Source: JAFLUQ01 sp964442035 (GTDB lineage: Bacteria; Bacillota; Clostridia; UMGS1883). From it: a stretch of 23,513 nt of DNA. The DNA lies in NCBI GenBank assembly GCA_964442035.1, contig CAYTWZ010000020.1, forward strand, positions 1 to 23,513, read 5' to 3'. The position numbers and the translations under genes were made by a program. The stretch's first letter is position 1. Each line of letters opens with the position of its first letter. Shown here piece by piece: positions 1-6,754 of this stretch. Below the pieces are notes generated by a model, which was given only the letters and a program-made list of their open reading frames with translations, was not told the origin of the DNA and ran no database searches.

Positions 1-81
1 CTGCCGGTGGCAGCCTCTGCGAAGCAGAAGCACCGACCGAGTCGGTAGACGAGACTCGGGGGACAGCTTCCGTTTAGTTAT
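1..81 (+). repeat. Family A structured repeat, copy 1 (cut by window edge)
   Basis: This is the 3' part of the roughly 180-bp family A repeat. It starts at the window edge inside the core, at the CTGCC-GGT-GGCAG hairpin. It continues through the TCTGC-GAA-GCAGA hairpin and the CCGAC-CGA-GTCGG hairpin and ends in the conserved TTTAGTTAT. The usual closing arm CTTTCGTTT reads CTTCCGTTT here. The segment CCGAGTC...GACTCGG can pair perfectly as an alternative. It lies just beyond the end of mutS2. The missing 5' half lies outside the window. Confidence 0.85.
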
Positions 82-82
82 T

Positions 83-128
83 CCGCAACAAATATTCCCT
101 GCGGCATCGCCAGCATTTGCGATACCGC
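83..128 (-). terminator. Possible terminator of mutS2
   Basis: Downstream of the mutS2 stop on the minus strand there is a 10-bp stem: GCGGTATCGC pairs with GCGATGCCGC (one T-G wobble) around an 8-nt loop, at 119-128 and 101-110. The following minus-strand bases are only weakly T-rich (AATATTTGTT), so this is a modest intrinsic terminator candidate. It lies about 50 bp past the stop codon and just before the family A repeat. Confidence 0.45.
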
Positions 129-175
129 ATGGGACAAATTTATCCGTCAGGTCAAAGAGATTGCCCTTGACGCCA

Positions 176-2548
176 CTATTTCAGTTCCACAATCGTCACT
201 CCGGTCTCACCCTCCCCGTACTTGCCAAGGCGATAGCTTTTAACATGGGGGTGGTGACGGAGCAGGTCATGTACGGCGGCCCGGAGCGCGCCGGTGCCTT
301 TTCCGTGGATGACGCTGACAGACTCAAGATGTGCCATTGCCGCCTCGTCAAGGTATTTGTCCACTGCCATAACAGCCTCGTCAGACAGCTGACCCCGGAG
401 GTCGATTTCGCTTTTAACCGCGGCAATGGAACCGCTGCTCCCCACATGATATGAGGCGGTCTTTTTTTTCTTTTCCGCCTTGGCCATGCGCAGGGCTGTG
501 ACGTTGGCGGTTATTTTCAGTATTCCCATCTGCAATTGTACATTTCCGTTTTTGTCAGGCAGGGTAAGGACAGTACCGTTTTGGTTCATCGTGGTGACCT
601 CTACCTCCATGCCCTTTTTTAGATCCTTGGGTTCAATATGATCGCCCTTGACCGAGAACACGTCCTCGGCCAGAGCCTCCTCCATCTTCCCCATTCCCTG
701 ACGGAGCTTGCGGCGGCTTTCCTCAAGAGCTTTGCCGCTGTCCTCCCGGGAGCGCTTAAGCTGCTCCTGCATCTCCTTGACTATCGTGTCCGCCTCATGT
801 TTGGCCTGCTCGTAGATCTTTTTTGCGTCCCGCCGGGCATCGTTGAGGATCTTTTCCTTTTGCTTTTCCAGGCTCTCCTGCTGACGCCTGGCGGACTCGC
901 GGGCGGCAACAGTCTCGGCATGGGCGGCCTGAGCGTCCTCCAACTCCTCCTGAGCCCGTCGGCGGCTGTCCTCAAGGGAGGAGATAACATCCTCAAAGCG
1001 GGTATTGTCGTTGTTAACAAGCTGCTTTGCCCGTTCAATAATATCCTCATCAAGACCAAGGCGCTTAGATATGGCAAAGGCGTTGCTCTTGCCGGGAACG
1101 CCGATAAGCAGCTTATATGTGGGCTTAAGGCTTTCCACGTCAAACTCACAGGCGGCGTTTTCCACCCTCGGAGTGGAAAGGGCATAAAGCTTAAGTTCGC
1201 TGTAGTGGGTGGTTGCGGCGGTTTTTACTCCCCACATTTTCATACGCTCCAGTATTGCCGTTGCCAGCGCCGCGCCTTCCACAGGGTCAGTACCGGCTCC
1301 CAGCTCGTCAAAAAGAGCAAGGGTGTTGTGATCCGCCTTTTTAAGTATGTCGATTATATTCACGATGTGTGAGCTGAAGGTGCTGAGAGACTGTTCGATG
1401 GACTGTTCGTCCCCTATATCCGCAAACACCTGCGAAAACACCGCGATCTCGCTTTCCTCCGAGGCGGGAATGTGAAGCCCGGCCTGCGCCATAAGGGTGA
1501 GCAGACCGAGAGTTTTGAGAGATACGGTCTTGCCGCCGGTGTTAGGGCCGGTGACTACAAGGGTGTCAAAGTCCCTGCCCAGATAAATATCGGTTGGGAC
1601 TACCTTGTTTTTATCGATCAGAGGATGGCGTCCCTTGACAATGTTAACAATACCGTTGTTGTTGAGCTTGGGAGGCGCACCATCCATTGACCGGGACAGC
1701 TTGCCCTTGGCAAATATAAAGTCAAGCTCCATTATGGCGTCAAAATCCCCGGCAATAAGGTCAGCCCTGTCCCCTGTCTCCCGTGAAAAATCGGAGAGGA
1801 TGTTTTCGATCTCCTCCTGTTCCTCGCTGATAAGGGCGCGGAGCTTGTTGTTGATTTCCACCGCCGCCATAGGCTCAACAAAGATTGTCGCCCCGCTGGC
1901 GGAGCTGTCATGTATTATACCCGGCACCTGACTGCGATACTCACTTTTGACGGGAATTACAAAACGATCCCCACGCATAGTCACAATTGCGTCCTGCAAA
2001 AGCGCGCTGTAACGGGTGGACTTTATCATGTCGTTAAGCACATCTCTGACCTTATTATTAAGATTGCGCATCTGACGGCGTATCTGGCCAAGGCGCGCGG
2101 AGGCTTCGTCGGCCATTTCCTCCTCGCTGAGTATGGCGGCATAGATACTCTGCTCAAAGCGCTTGTCATCCTCAATCCCCGATGCTACCGCAAAAATACG
2201 GGGGAACTGTTCGTCCATGCCATCGTCACCCATATAGCCTTTTACGCCCCGTGCGATGCGAAGGGTGTGGGCCACATTCAGCAGATCGGCCATGGACAAA
2301 ACTCCCCCGGCAGCAGCCCGCATGGCGGCAGCCTTAGAACTGCGGATAGGGCTGATAGGCGGGGCGCCCTTTTTGAGTATAAGGGACTCAGCCTCGGTGG
2401 TTTCCTCTATTCCGCGCTTTATCTCGTAGATATCGTCCGAGGGCTGAAGCTGCCGGCATCTTTCCTTGGTGGGGGTGCACACTGCTCCCTGAGCAAGACG
2501 TTCTGTTATTTTATTAAACTCAAGAATTCTGAGTGTTTTTTGTTCCAT
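176..2548 (-). CDS. mutS2: Endonuclease MutS2 (MutS-like ATPase with Smr nuclease domain)
   Basis: The 790-aa protein has the usual MutS2 length and full architecture. The N-terminal two-thirds is the MutS core/clamp and ATPase: Walker A GPNTGGKT at about 334-341, the FADIGDEQSIEQSLSTFSSH signature at about 375-394, and Walker B DELGAGTDP at about 414-422. A long charged coiled coil (about 515-640) follows, and the C-terminus (about 714-790) is a Smr domain with EIDLRG and HGKGTG. In Firmicutes MutS2 acts in recombination suppression or collided-ribosome rescue rather than classical mismatch repair; which role applies here cannot be read from sequence. The ATG at 2546-2548 is supported by AAGGAAG 10 nt upstream and by a good promoter. 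It diverges from the next gene. The second ATPase-side motifs are intact and there is no frameshift. Confidence 0.97.
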   Translation of the reverse strand: MEQKTLRILEFNKITERLAQGAVCTPTKERCRQLQPSDDIYEIKRGIEETTEAESLILKKGAPPISPIRSSKAAAMRAAAGGVLSMADLLNVAHTLRIARGVKGYMGDDGMDEQFPRIFAVASGIEDDKRFEQSIYAAILSEEEMADEASARLGQIRRQMRNLNNKVRDVLNDMIKSTRYSALLQDAIVTMRGDRFVIPVKSEYRSQVPGIIHDSSASGATIFVEPMAAVEINNKLRALISEEQEEIENILSDFSRETGDRADLIAGDFDAIMELDFIFAKGKLSRSMDGAPPKLNNNGIVNIVKGRHPLIDKNKVVPTDIYLGRDFDTLVVTGPNTGGKTVSLKTLGLLTLMAQAGLHIPASEESEIAVFSQVFADIGDEQSIEQSLSTFSSHIVNIIDILKKADHNTLALFDELGAGTDPVEGAALATAILERMKMWGVKTAATTHYSELKLYALSTPRVENAACEFDVESLKPTYKLLIGVPGKSNAFAISKRLGLDEDIIERAKQLVNNDNTRFEDVISSLEDSRRRAQEELEDAQAAHAETVAARESARRQQESLEKQKEKILNDARRDAKKIYEQAKHEADTIVKEMQEQLKRSREDSGKALEESRRKLRQGMGKMEEALAEDVFSVKGDHIEPKDLKKGMEVEVTTMNQNGTVLTLPDKNGNVQLQMGILKITANVTALRMAKAEKKKKTASYHVGSSGSIAAVKSEIDLRGQLSDEAVMAVDKYLDEAAMAHLESVSVIHGKGTGALRAAVHDLLRHHPHVKSYRLGKYGEGETGVTIVELK

Positions 2549-2587
2549 AAATAGATCACTTCCTTAAAACGGCTTTATCATGTTCGT

Positions 2588-2616
2588 ATTATACTACATT
2601 TTTTTGTATAAATCAA
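2588..2616 (-). promoter_or_regulatory. Sigma-A-type promoter of mutS2
   Basis: On the minus strand, -35 TTGATT (2611-2616) and a perfect -10 TATAAT (2588-2593) are separated by exactly 17 bp. This is about 40 bp upstream of the mutS2 start. It is arranged back to back with the promoter for the divergent P-loop gene. Confidence 0.75.
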
Positions 2617-2636
2617 TAGAGTAAGAAACTTTTGGC

Positions 2637-2665
2637 TTGCAATAGAGGCCATATTATGATAAAAT
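2637..2665 (+). promoter_or_regulatory. Promoter of the HprK/PEPCK-like gene
   Basis: -35 TTGCAA (2637-2642) and -10 TAAAAT (2660-2665) are separated by 17 bp, about 22 bp upstream of the GTG start. It is divergent from the mutS2 promoter, within the same 138-bp intergenic region. Confidence 0.65.
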
Positions 2666-2686
2666 GTCACCAGAGGTGATTACAAG

Positions 2687-3415
2687 GTGCTTATCAAAAT
2701 TGCTGAAATGGTCATAAAAATCAACTGCCGCTACGACTATCTGCCGTGGCTTTGTCAAAAATATATCGTACATGAGGGTGAGCCTCTTTTTGAGGCTGAG
2801 ATTTCCGAGGATGAACTTCGGGAGCATCACAAAATCGTAATGGAAGAAACGGGGCAGGATTTCAGCCTCGGATATATGGAAGGGATAGAGATATACCGGA
2901 TCATATGCACAAAAGCGCTGGATTACGGGGCAATGTTCCTGCACAGCGCCTGCATAGCCGTTGACGGGGAGGCCTACTGCTTTACGGCTGACAGCGGAAC
3001 GGGCAAAAGTACCCATATCCGCCTTTGGAAGAGGCTGTTTGGGGATCGGGCGGTCATAATCAACGGGGACAAGCCCCTTATCCGCAAAATGGGAGACAGA
3101 TACTATGTCTACGGGACTCCCTGGTGCGGCAAGGAGGGATGGAACGAGCCCATCGGCGCCCCCATCAAGGCTCTTTGTCTGGTGGAACGGAGCAAGACAA
3201 ATCACATCGAGCCAATGGACGGCTTCAACATAATATACACTATAATCGAACAGACCATCCGCCCACGTACGGAGGCGCAGGTAGACGCGGTGTTCGGTAT
3301 AATGGACGGACTGCTCAGCACCGCGCCGATGTACCGCCTTGGTTGCAACATGGACATAGAGGCGGCAGTTGTGGCATACGAGGGCATGAGCGGTAAAAAA
3401 TACAGCGACGTGTGA
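2687..3415 (+). CDS. HPr kinase / PEPCK-fold P-loop protein of unknown substrate
   Basis: The 242-aa protein has a P-loop of the HPr kinase/PEP carboxykinase type: ADSGTGKST at about 101-109, preceded by LHSACIAVDGEAYCFT. A short NGDKPLIR segment (about 126-133) probably carries the metal-binding Asp, and it is followed by the distinctive YGTPWCGKEGWN (about 142-153). These features match a family of small HprK-related proteins common in gut Clostridia. The N-terminal HprK domain and the HprK signature are absent, so it is unlikely to be true HPr kinase. Substrate is unknown. The start is GTG (2687), chosen because AGAGGTGAT sits 6 nt upstream. It is the first gene of a likely two-gene unit with the DNA glycosylase, 48 bp downstream. 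Confidence 0.75.
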   Translation: MLIKIAEMVIKINCRYDYLPWLCQKYIVHEGEPLFEAEISEDELREHHKIVMEETGQDFSLGYMEGIEIYRIICTKALDYGAMFLHSACIAVDGEAYCFTADSGTGKSTHIRLWKRLFGDRAVIINGDKPLIRKMGDRYYVYGTPWCGKEGWNEPIGAPIKALCLVERSKTNHIEPMDGFNIIYTIIEQTIRPRTEAQVDAVFGIMDGLLSTAPMYRLGCNMDIEAAVVAYEGMSGKKYSDV

Positions 3416-3463
3416 ATTCCAGCGGTTTCCGACGATTTCAACATGCGGAAGGAGGTCACTCAT

Positions 3464-4048
3464 ATGCCGGTCAAGCTTAGCCGGGAATTTTACCTGTGCG
3501 ACGGGATAGATTTGAGCCAAAGGCTGTTAGGCAAGGTTCTTGTGCGGGAAAATGGCGGGATAATCACCGCCGGACGGATCGTGGAAACCGAGGCCTACAT
3601 GGGCGAAACGGACAAAGCCGCCCACAGCTTCAGGAGACGGACGGCTCGGTGTGAAATACAGTACGGCCTTGGGGGCTACGCCTATATTTACCTTATTTAT
3701 GGGATGTATTCCTGCTTTAACATTGTGGCAAACGGCGAAAACAGACCCGAGGTCAGTCTTATACGGGCATTGGAGCCCTTACGGGGCATTGACGAGATGA
3801 AGAAAAGGCGCAAATGTCAAAAAATAGAAAACCTTTGCAGCGGCCCGGGGAAGCTTTGCGGGGCGATGGCTATTGACCGCTCCCTTTACGGGGAGGATTT
3901 GTGCGGAGAAAGACTGTACCTTGAGGATGACGGATATAACGGCTTTGAAATACAGGCCGGCAAAAGGATAAACATTGACTACGCCGGCGAGGCGGTGGAT
4001 TTCCCATGGCGCTTTACGGTAAAAGGCAATAGATTTGTTTCGAGGTGA
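3464..4048 (+). CDS. mpg: 3-methyladenine DNA glycosylase (AAG/MPG family)
   Basis: The 194-aa protein matches the alkyladenine DNA glycosylase family, which removes alkylated or deaminated purines to start base excision repair. Visible family residues are the ETEAYMG motif, with Glu43 as the likely catalytic base and Tyr45; His54; and YIYLIYGMYSCFNIVA, with Tyr76, intercalating Tyr79 and Asn86 in the expected relative spacing. RALEPL and LCSGPGKLC follow. The start at ATG 3464 is preferred over the in-frame ATG at 3443, because AAGGAGGT (3449-3456) is 7 nt upstream of 3464 and would lie inside the longer version. It is probably co-transcribed with the preceding P-loop gene. A family A repeat starts 4 bp after its stop codon. 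Confidence 0.92.
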   Translation: MPVKLSREFYLCDGIDLSQRLLGKVLVRENGGIITAGRIVETEAYMGETDKAAHSFRRRTARCEIQYGLGGYAYIYLIYGMYSCFNIVANGENRPEVSLIRALEPLRGIDEMKKRRKCQKIENLCSGPGKLCGAMAIDRSLYGEDLCGERLYLEDDGYNGFEIQAGKRINIDYAGEAVDFPWRFTVKGNRFVSR

Positions 4049-4051
4049 AAC

Positions 4052-4231
4052 TTCAATAAGGCGCGCAGCGCCGTCATTCAACGTTTCGGTGGGAGATCAA
4101 TCTCCCACCGAAAAACGAAAGCGGAGCCCGCCGCCTATAGAGGGTGCGGGCTGCCGGTGGCAGCCTCTGCAAAGCAGAAGCACCGACCGAGTCGGCAGAC
4201 GAGACCCGGGGGACATCTTTCGTTTAGTTAT
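4052..4231 (+). repeat. Family A structured repeat, copy 2 (full length, subtype 1)
   Basis: This is a full 180-bp copy. In order: TTCAATAAG; a GGCGC-GCA-GCGCC hairpin; GTCATTCAA; a perfect 13-bp hairpin (4084-4096 with 4101-4113, loop TCAA); the closing arm AAACGAAAG (4113-4121); a core with GCCCGC...GCGGGC, CTGCC-GGT-GGCAG, TCTGC-AAA-GCAGA and CCGAC-CGA-GTCGG pairings; the closing arm CTTTCGTTT (4217-4225); and the end AGTTAT. It fills the gap between the convergent mpg and kinase genes. Antisense reading of its 5' end spells the peptide MNDGAARLIE, so it produces spurious coding calls. Confidence 0.92.
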
Positions 4232-4240
4232 ATTCAAGCT

Positions 4241-5233
4241 TTAAAGCAGCTTTTTTTCCATATCCGCAAGCAGCTTCATCCTGAGGCGGAATTTGTCAAG
4301 ATTTTCCCCGGGATATAGGGTCTTAAAATACACGTCCCCCTCGATATAATCAGTGAGGTAGCGTATGGCGTTTTCATATGTTATTACCAGAGGAGCCACG
4401 GGCATAAGCTCAAGCTCCTTTTTTGTTACCGAAACAGCGCTGAGAAAGCCCTCGGTATAGGCATCCATAAGCTCCTTGTTAAATACCCCGTCCATATCAC
4501 AGCCGCTACGTATTGAGTCCCCATAATCGCCCAGCAACGTACCGGTCATCACATTGTCTAAGTCAAGTATGCACCGGGCCTTGTGAGTACGGGAATCGAT
4601 CATTATGTTGCTGTATTTGGTGTCATTGTGCACTACCCTCAAGGGCAACTCTCCGGAGGCCATCAGGGGACCGATTATATTGGCAAGGCCGCGCTTGGAC
4701 ATAGCAAGGCTTATATCCTCCTTGATACTGCCGCAGCGTCCGACAGGATCTTCCCGAATAGCTCCGGCAAGGCACGAAAGGTGAAAAGAAGTGTTATGCG
4801 AGGCCTTTAGCGTAATATACATTTCCCCAAGAGGCATGTCACTCAGCGCCTCGATAAAGCCCCCGAAAGCAGCCCCCGCGCTTTTGAACGCGAGGGAGGA
4901 CTCCGGCATAAGGTAGCAGCTTGCCCCCTCCACAAAATCATACATCCTGTACCAACCATCCTCGAGACGGATGCACAGACCGCCCCCGCGGGGAGAAATT
5001 ATCCGCACGGTTTCAATGTCCTTTTTCCTCAGATGCGATGTGACGGCGGCAATATTTTCCATTACAAGGGGAGGGTTTTTCATTACGTCGGTGTTGATGC
5101 GCTGAAGTATATAGCGCTTGCCTGAAGCATCGGTCACGGTATAGGTATCGTTTATATGACCGGCGCTTACCTGCTCATAGGAAACCGGCTCGTAGTCAAC
5201 ATTGAATTTTCCTGCCTTGGACAAAATATCCAT
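4241..5233 (-). CDS. APH-fold sugar kinase, N-acetylhexosamine 1-kinase (NahK)-like
   Basis: The 330-aa protein has the aminoglycoside-phosphotransferase fold: AGHINDTY near the N-terminus (about 24-31), YILQRIN (about 41-47), the catalytic loop HNDTKYSN (about 202-209), the metal-binding DLDNVM (about 224-229) and GDYGD (about 235-239). The GHINDTY/LQRIN/HNDTK/DLDNVM combination is typical of NahK/LnpB-like kinases, which phosphorylate N-acetylhexosamines at C1 in mucin or milk glycan salvage. Exact specificity is inferred. The start ATG at 5231-5233 is chosen because GGAGGA lies 6 nt upstream; a longer reading to 5329 would run through the promoter region. It is a single-gene unit, convergent with mpg. 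No lacto-N-biose phosphorylase or epimerase partner is in this window. Confidence 0.8.
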   Translation of the reverse strand: MDILSKAGKFNVDYEPVSYEQVSAGHINDTYTVTDASGKRYILQRINTDVMKNPPLVMENIAAVTSHLRKKDIETVRIISPRGGGLCIRLEDGWYRMYDFVEGASCYLMPESSLAFKSAGAAFGGFIEALSDMPLGEMYITLKASHNTSFHLSCLAGAIREDPVGRCGSIKEDISLAMSKRGLANIIGPLMASGELPLRVVHNDTKYSNIMIDSRTHKARCILDLDNVMTGTLLGDYGDSIRSGCDMDGVFNKELMDAYTEGFLSAVSVTKKELELMPVAPLVITYENAIRYLTDYIEGDVYFKTLYPGENLDKFRLRMKLLADMEKKLL

Positions 5234-5264
5234 GCCGTATCCTCCATTTGTATTAATATTACTA

Positions 5265-5292
5265 TACATACTATAACACAAAATAATGTCAA
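5265..5292 (-). promoter_or_regulatory. Probable promoter of the NahK-like kinase
   Basis: On the minus strand there is a perfect -35 TTGACA (5287-5292) with a weaker -10 TATGTA (5265-5270), spacer 16. A TATAGT further downstream is an alternative -10 but at poor spacing. The position fits a transcript starting about 25 nt upstream of the kinase start. Confidence 0.5.
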
Positions 5293-5606
5293 AGTCCATA
5301 TGTTTTTTAATAAATTGTGTTATCTCCAAAAATCTCTTGAAAATGAAAAACGGTCAAAGTACGCCAAAGGTCTGACGAAGCATGCTGTTAGCTATGGGCG
5401 CTTTTCCCAAGCAAGGTTTTGAAGCTGACATTTTATCATTTGCATATTCGACCGGCGTGCGCGCATAAATATATATCGGTAGACCACGACATTTTTACAA
5501 AAAAAATAGAGGATTTCGGGAATTTTTGTCAAATAAAAGTAATAATACAAAAGATTATCTCTCAGGCAAAATAATAGAAAACGATATGAAGAGAGGAGGA
5601 CCAAGC
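5293..5606. other. AT-rich intergenic region, no gene seen
   Basis: About 310 bp lie between the divergent kinase and dgt-like genes. I see no convincing coding frame, no clear sigma-A promoter for the dgt-like gene, and no repeat copy. The only pattern is GGTCAAA-GTA-CGCCAAA at 5352-5368. It resembles an imperfect CtsR-type heptad direct repeat and is treated as low confidence. The right end holds the GAGAGGAGGA ribosome site for the dgt-like gene. Confidence 0.5.
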
Positions 5607-6596
5607 ATGACAGTCAGAGAGATTACTGAGGATATAGAACGCCGCACACTTTCGCCCTATGCGGTCCTGAGCTGCGAAACAAGGGGAAGAAGGAAAAAAG
5701 CCCCCCTTTGTGAAATACGCACGGAATTTCAGAGGGATCGGGACAAGATCATCCACTGCAAAGCCTTCCGCCGCCTTAAGCACAAGACGCAGGTCTTTAT
5801 ATCTCCGGAAGGGGATCATTACCGAACAAGACTGACCCACACCCTTGAGGTAAGTCAGATAGGCCGCACCATAGCCCGAGGGCTGAGGCTGAACGAAGAC
5901 TTGGTGGAGGCCATCTCCATGGGCCACGACCTTGGGCACACGCCCTTTGGACACACCGGCGAGCACGTGCTTGACACCCTCTGTTCAGGAGGCTTCCGCC
6001 ATAACGAGCAAAGCCTGCGGGTGGTGGACGAGCTGGAAAAGCTCAATCTTACATGGGAAGTGCGCAACGGCATACTCTGCCACACAGGCGACCAGCCCGC
6101 ATCCACCCTGGAAGGACAAATAGTGAAGCTGGCTGACCGCATTGCCTACATCAACCACGATATCGACGACTCCATCCGGGCCGGCATACTCAGCGAGGAA
6201 GCGCTTCCCCATGATATTACAGAGGTCTTAGGCAAATCTCACGGAGAAAGAATAGATACCCTTGTAAAGGACATAATATATAACAGTATGGACAGCGACA
6301 CCCTCTCCATGACGCCTGAAATAAAAGCGGCAATGGATGACTTGAGAAGCTTTATGTTTGAAAACGTATACATCGGCTCCTCCGCAAAGGAGGAGGAAGG
6401 AAAGGTGTACGGAGTGATATCTGGACTTTTCAGCTATTACATGAAGAACCCCTCGGCCATGCCCGGCGGAGAGGGGCTGTCGGAGGGGAACGGCCTTGAG
6501 CAGGCTGTCTGCGACTATATTGCGGGTATGAGCGACCGCTACGCCATTTACTCTTACACTGATATTTACATTCCAAAAAGCTGGAATAAAATTTAG
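5607..6596 (+). CDS. dgt: dGTPase-like HD-domain nucleotide triphosphohydrolase
   Basis: The 329-aa protein belongs to the deoxyguanosinetriphosphate triphosphohydrolase-like HD family, which cleaves dNTPs to deoxynucleosides and tripolyphosphate. The metal site is visible: His78 (RLTHTLEV), His107-Asp108 (GHDLGHTPFGH) and Asp177 (LADRIAYINHDIDD). The FRRLKHKTQVF and FRHNEQSLRV segments are also characteristic. The length fits the short Gram-positive form. ATG 5607 is chosen for GAGAGGAGGA just upstream; an in-frame extension to 5526 lacks a ribosome site. It is placed directly before dnaG and rpoD, a common Clostridia arrangement. Actual substrate preference among dNTPs cannot be read from sequence. 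Confidence 0.92.
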   Translation: MTVREITEDIERRTLSPYAVLSCETRGRRKKAPLCEIRTEFQRDRDKIIHCKAFRRLKHKTQVFISPEGDHYRTRLTHTLEVSQIGRTIARGLRLNEDLVEAISMGHDLGHTPFGHTGEHVLDTLCSGGFRHNEQSLRVVDELEKLNLTWEVRNGILCHTGDQPASTLEGQIVKLADRIAYINHDIDDSIRAGILSEEALPHDITEVLGKSHGERIDTLVKDIIYNSMDSDTLSMTPEIKAAMDDLRSFMFENVYIGSSAKEEEGKVYGVISGLFSYYMKNPSAMPGGEGLSEGNGLEQAVCDYIAGMSDRYAIYSYTDIYIPKSWNKI

Positions 6597-6615
6597 GCCT
6601 TAAGGGAAAGGATTT

Positions 6616-6644
6616 TTGACAATTGTGTCGAATTATATTGTTTA
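6616..6644 (+). promoter_or_regulatory. Candidate promoter for dnaG-rpoD
   Basis: There is a perfect -35 TTGACA (6616-6621). At 17 bp spacing the -10 would be TGTTTA, which is poor; AT-rich alternatives (TATATT, TTTATA) lie at non-ideal spacing. If used, the leader would contain the family B element at 6668-6733. Confidence 0.35.
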
Positions 6645-6667
6645 TAGCACAAAAAATGGCGCAATTC

Positions 6668-6733
6668 AGGAAGCTCTGATCAACCGTCAAGCAGTGTCTT
6701 AAGCCGCAGGCGCAATTTATTCAGATTTTTCTT
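6668..6733 (+). repeat. Family B MITE-like repeat, internally deleted copy
   Basis: This 66-bp element has inverted ends AGGAAGCTCTGATCAA and TTATTCAGATTTTTCTT. Its right 38 bp, starting GTCTTAAGCCGCAGGCG, matches the right end of the longer element at 15145-15282 at 30 of 38 positions by eye. The left ends also match (AGGAAGC-CTGAT-AA). The interior of the longer copy is missing. It lies between dgt and dnaG, ending a few bases before the dnaG ribosome site. Confidence 0.75.
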
Positions 6734-6754
6734 CGTTAAAGGAGTGGGTTTTTG

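Noticed and set aside
30..50. GCACCGACCGAGTCGGT in family A resembles the last hairpin of Cas9 tracrRNA (GGCACCGAGTCGGTGC).
   Set aside because: There are no cas genes, spacers or direct-repeat array in the window. The pairing here is CCGAC-CGA-GTCGG with different flanks, it occurs in dispersed copies, and such a short GC hairpin can arise by chance.
1..175. A minus-strand frame downstream of mutS2 that stays open to the window edge.
   Set aside because: It has no start codon with a ribosome site and continues through the family A repeat. The stretch also contains a plausible terminator hairpin.
638..1372. A 244-aa open frame on the plus strand opposite mutS2.
   Set aside because: It is antisense to the well-supported mutS2, has no ribosome site, and its product resembles no protein family. 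It is a reading-frame shadow, as are the other open frames opposite dnaG, rpoD, GH50-like, GH2 and trkH.
2654..3520. A long 288-aa minus-strand frame opposite the P-loop gene.
   Set aside because: The plus-strand protein has a clear P-loop and family motifs with promoter and ribosome site. The minus frame has none and spans two real genes' ends.
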